Positions 60,047 through 64,000 of a stretch of DNA of 64,000 bases are shown piece after piece. The notes beneath the pieces are model-generated. The model saw nothing but the letters and a program-made list of their open reading frames with translations. It searched no databases and was not told the origin of the DNA. A program made the position numbers and the translations under genes. This DNA comes from Linnemannia hyalina (lineage: Eukaryota; Mortierellomycota; Mortierellomycetes; Mortierellales; Mortierellaceae): assembly GCA_019671135.1 (NCBI GenBank), contig JAHRHY010000011.1, positions 992,001 to 1,056,000 of the forward strand, written 5' to 3'. Each line of letters begins with the position of its first letter. Position 1 is the stretch's first letter.

Positions 60047-60168
60047 AAAATAATAGTTTGCCCCGTAGGGCTTTCCACTCAAGTTTAACGTGTCATCCTT
60101 GTGCAGGGGCCATGCTAATCTTCTCTGTATCGTTCCATATTTAGAATATGTAGTGCCGAAGCAACTAC
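60047..60168 (-). ncRNA. U6 spliceosomal snRNA
   Basis: Minus-strand U6 snRNA, the catalytic core RNA of the spliceosome. Starting at 60168 it shows a 5' stem-loop around GCTTCGGC, then GGAACGATACAGAGAAGATT with the invariant ACAGAGA box. TTAGCATGGCCCCTGC and AAGGATGACAC follow, the AGC triad and internal stem-loop region. No intron is visible. The 3' end is less certain: a T run at 60050-60047 would end a transcript of about 120 nt, and the last bases form a hairpin (60042-60064). The gene is transcribed by RNA polymerase III. Confidence 0.96.
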
Positions 60169-60192
60169 AACTAACTAATTCCTTCGGCTCAG

Positions 60193-60199
60193 TATTTAT
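60193..60199 (-). promoter_or_regulatory. TATA box of the U6 gene
   Basis: On the minus strand the sequence ATAAATA lies 25-31 nt upstream of the U6 start, the expected place for the TATA box of U6 genes. It is the only such element in the near upstream region. Confidence 0.75.
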
Positions 60200-63100
60200 T
60201 CTTCTATTTGATATATTTAATTTTTCATGGGTTTATGTTTCAAAATTGACTCTTTAGCTATGTTTATTTAAAGTGTATTAATTGCACTCATTACCCAATT
60301 GATAGTCACCTACTGAAGTAAGCCCTACCGTTTGTTAATGTGCAATTCTCCTTATTGCATGTTGTATCTCCATGACCACAATTCCCCTCAACCCTCCCTC
60401 GCCCCTTCTCTTTGTTTTCTCTCCCCCTTACTTCCGTTGCCTCTCCCTCATTGACTTACTTGTCATGCTCACACCTTTCTTTCGTCATCGTCTTCCCTGT
60501 CAACGATTCTTGATATTTCTTCCTTTCCCTCATGCAGGTACTGGTCGCCCTCCCTCTTGTCGTTTCCCTTTGTTATATCTCCTCATCGTCCTACCCACTC
60601 CTTGCAACGACACCAGCCATCCTTCATGACTTTCCACACTTTACGGCCTTGGAGTCACTTTTTTCTCTAATAGGTTGTTCATGTCGTCACTTAGTTGTCG
60701 AGTGCATCTTTGCAATTTACCACTTAGCGACTTAGCGGCCTCTCCATGTGCGAAGGATATAAAAAGGCATATACAAAATATTCAAGGCCCAAGGAATGCA
60801 GTGTTGACTTCCATAGCTGATGTATCTCTTTACAGTCGGCAATAGAACATGAAATAAAATAGCCGCAGATAGCACATGTTTTTTTAAAATGTAATCTCTC
60901 CCCTGTTTTTCACGACAAAGATACAGCTGAGGGTACAAGTGCTTTAGATTATCACATACAAGAAGTACTCCCCTTAATCTCGCAGTGAGGGTACAGTTTA
61001 ATAGTAGATGGACACATTCAAGAGATTGGTGTGCAAAAAATAAGAAGACTTTGTTGTTTGGGGAATAGGTTGGTGTTTAGTAGAATAGTCACGCAAGGAA
61101 TGTTACAGTGGTTGTTTTACAGGCTTAATATTATACATACACTCTCCTCTAATGGTCGCTGTAGATATCGTCAAGATCTGCAGAGATGTAACATATACCA
61201 TATTACAATTTGGACTTGAAAGGCCTCCTTACACCGTGAGGCCGCAAGCTGAACACGTTGACTATATTTTTGTTGGCGTCTCTCTGCCTTGAGATCTATA
61301 TCCATTATGTCTTGTAGGTTCCCTGTTTGCTCTTATATTTGTTCAGGCTCCTCCCAAGGCATTGTTTCAGCGAGCAATGTCTATCTTTTTCTTGGTCGCA
61401 GATCGCACTCCCCTCTGTTTTGTTTCTTATCTTCATTACCCTTTTTTTTCTCCTACATCGCATGCATCCAAGCTGCCCCTGGTAGCTTTTACCTTTCCTC
61501 AAACCGTCAGTGCTTCAGCGTGTGCTGTTTTTCACAAACAGTACTGTCATTTTGCATTTGTGTAACAACCTTAGCTCTGTGTGTGTTCTTTTTTTTTTTT
61601 TTTTTTTTTGGGATTTTCTTGTCATCAGGGTCTGCTTTACGTTCGCAGCGTACTGTATACACCGAGGCTTCTTTCAGGGGCTCACTGTTTTTTCTAACAA
61701 GCAACATTCATCTTGTCTCATCATTTTGAGGCCCTAGACTGTCCCTCTTTTTGTATTCTCACTGACACGCCATTTCCAACTATCGCAGCGACCAACTCTT
61801 CTCATTTCTCTGTTCCACCTGAGTGCTTTCACAGATCATACCTATTATGGGTCAAACACACCTACACGGTTAATTGAAGAGTTATTAGTCCCGTGAGGCC
61901 ATGGCTACCTTTACACATAGTATCATGGTGTGTGAGGTTGCAACCTTGATATTTTTTCCCCTACAATTCACGACCGTCTTTAATAAGTACATGATACGTG
62001 GGTCGCCTCTCTTCTCTTTTTTTATGTTTTGCATGCGCGATGTCAGCCTTCTCCGCTGTTTCTTTTCGGCTCTGATTTCACTTCGACATCATTCTTTTCG
62101 CGAACCAGAAGTCATCTTTGCCTCGCATTGCCAGATATTGGTTGTAACCTCGCACTCTTTTTATCGGGACAAAGCCAATCATTCCTATCCTGCTGACTCG
62201 CGTTGTATTCCACTATTCTAAAACTACGTTTTTTTAATTCATCTTGGCCAACTCTTATCCCTCGTCAAGGCGTGTCCTGCTGCCACATATCGTATCCCAC
62301 TTGATTCTTTTTGTTCTACTAATCTTAAAACTCCAGCAATGGTTGCAGTTCAATAAAAAAAATTCCCTAGGCAATGTTTCTTATGGTCCGCAAATTCTGC
62401 TCGCTCAGAATGCCCGTTTTTTCTCATTAGGGGTGCTGTGTCGGTTTGCTGCTCCTGGCGGTTGAATTTAGCACACGACACCCAGACATACCTGCCACCA
62501 TATGCAATTTTTTCAGGCCATAGCATTTATCCTGTGTTTGTTAGCCTAAGGTTTTACACTGGTGGGTTTCCTTGCTCAATGTGTATTTTTTTTGATTACC
62601 CTGGCTTCAGGTCGCAACTTTTTTTGGTTTCCAATTATTTTCCGCGGTGAGTGCCATTTTACCGACTAGGAGGTTGTGGTTGTCAATCTGGGAATTTCTC
62701 GATAACTTATATCTTCTCTTCACCTATCGATGCCTCAAGGTTGTACCCTTTTAATGTTTCAAATGTAGTACTTGTCATCACTCCGGTGTTCAGAGTCTCC
62801 AGCGCGTACATGTACATTTCTTCAGGCGGAATCTCGTATCGCCTCAGTTATTAACATATCTGGTGTTGCATTCATTTTTCTTCATTCTCGTGACTATTTT
62901 TCTAAGCTAGGTGGCTCAAGCGTTCTGAATTACGATTTGTGTCTTTTTATTCTAACCCCAACAATAACTCTCTTCTTGACCCTTCAGGCCCTAACGCCAT
63001 TCGTTTTATTCTTCACTGGCGAAGTTCCCTTGCATAGCCGTCGATATTCTTTAGGTTAAGTTCAGCATTTTGTTTCTTCCTCACAATGACATCCCTCTTC

Positions 63101-64000
63101 TCACAAGTACCGTGGCATCCAAAGTCCACTCCGGCGCTCGTGTTTTCCACTGATAACGTTTATGTTATCTTTGAGCCACGAAGCGTAACGCCTCGGGATT
63201 TTTGAGGTCAAAGACCGTTCGCCTCCTTCGGTCAGCACCTGAGAGCACCAAATAAACCTGGTACTATATTTCATTTTCATAGGTGGAACCTGCTATTCTA
63301 CTCTAATTCTGGCTCTCCATGCCCATTGTTGTTGCACCCAAGAGCTCACTTTAATATTTTGCTAGTTTCGTACCTGATTCACCCTATCGTTTGCACTTTT
63401 CAGTACTGCTTTCAATCCCCTGTCAAAACCATGTTCACCTAGGGACTACTTGCTTTATTGGCGCTACCTTCTTCGGGCGCAGTCTCTTGTCGATCAGTAT
63501 GCACAGCACAGCGACTCAGTCAATAAGTTACATCTGTAGGCCTCATTGAGCTAATAGGCGCATCCTCATGTCATCCTTTTCTCACACGACCGCTACACAT
63601 TACTTGCTGTCGGCTTTTGCTTGTGACCCTGACTCGTCAATGGGCCTTCCACACAACCGTCGACTACTATCCCTTCGATTGTCGGGGTTTCTGGTTGTTT
63701 AAACAACCAGATTTTTCTGGGCACTAATCACTTGTAACACCATATAATAACTACGCAAAAAAGAGAAAGGGTTCCAGGTACTAGGTACCGGGTTTTTGGA
63801 GTTTTTTTTAAATTGACTGTTCATATATTCGAGTATAATGCATTATAGTGAGAGAGGGGGGTAGGATAAGAGGAGTAGTATGTGTTGTGGATTGGAATAT
63901 CATGATACTCTCTGTAGCAATCTCGGGCAACAACACAAAGGGGCACATTGCTCGATCAGTGTCGTGCGTGGGCGTTGTTTGATCGTGAACATCAGTTCCT
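60200..64000. other. AT-rich tract without recognisable genes
   Basis: About 3.6 kb (to roughly 63760) with a composition unlike the rest of the window: T-rich plus strand, many stops in all frames, a 21-base T run at 61589-61609, and perfect palindromes at 63690-63711 and 63834-63847. No protein domain, tRNA or terminal repeat is recognised. After about 63840 the sequence again resembles ordinary purine-rich intergenic DNA. Confidence 0.5.
63690..63711. repeat. 22-bp perfect palindrome
   Basis: tctggttgttt is followed directly by its reverse complement, with no spacer, centred on gtttaaac. It could be a dimer binding site, a hairpin-forming site or a remnant of a repeat end. Confidence 0.9.

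Overview
This is nuclear DNA of a filamentous fungus. Genes carry short GT-AG introns (mostly 75-250 nt), exons prefer C or G at third codon positions, and leaders in front of start codons are long and rich in C and T. The gene set (ALG7, CBF5, a Nam8-type RRM protein, an Adp1-type EGF/ABC transporter, BET4, PEX3, UDP-galactose 4-epimerase) is fungal. The Rab geranylgeranyltransferase alpha subunit keeps an Ig-like insert and leucine-rich repeats, which yeast Bet4 lacks, so an early-diverging lineage such as Mortierellomycota/Mucoromycota is likely. That placement is inference; no rRNA or marker locus is present.

Layout: 0-1 kb, 3' part of a class B flavin monooxygenase. 1.5-3.4 kb, ALG7 (+), convergent with CBF5 (-, 3.6-5.6 kb). 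9.5-11 kb, a C2H2 zinc-finger regulator (+). 12.1-14.3 kb, a six-exon, three-RRM protein (-). 18.8-22.0 kb, an Adp1-type half ABC transporter (+). 24.3-27.3 kb, BET4 (-, eight exons), divergent from PEX3 (+, 27.8-29.9 kb). 30.5-31.8 kb, a rhodanese (+). 35.6-38.0 kb, a single-pass surface protein (+), convergent with the epimerase (-, 40.0-41.3 kb). 43.6-44.7 kb, a Pof1-like NMN adenylyltransferase (-), divergent from a secreted His-brace protein resembling a lytic polysaccharide monooxygenase (+, 45.8-47.4 kb). 47.8-53.8 kb, a nine-exon DUF1765-like protein (-). 57.8-60.2 kb, RNA polymerase III genes: an inverted pair of tRNA-Pro(AGG) genes and U6 snRNA. 60.2-64 kb, an AT-rich tract with no recognisable gene.

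The genes do not form one pathway. They are mostly housekeeping genes: N-glycosylation, pseudouridylation, RNA binding, prenylation, peroxisome biogenesis, galactose and NAD metabolism. Intergenic spaces are long (often 2-4 kb) and hold low-complexity DNA, microsatellites and homopolymers.

Exon boundaries were derived by hand from splice signals, reading phase and family conservation; in every multi-exon model the exon lengths sum to a multiple of three. The items most worth following up are the LPMO-like protein, introns with lengths divisible by three and no stop codon, an ATG-only exon and a 20-nt microexon, the inverted tRNA pair, and the U6 gene with a TATA box and a 3' hairpin.
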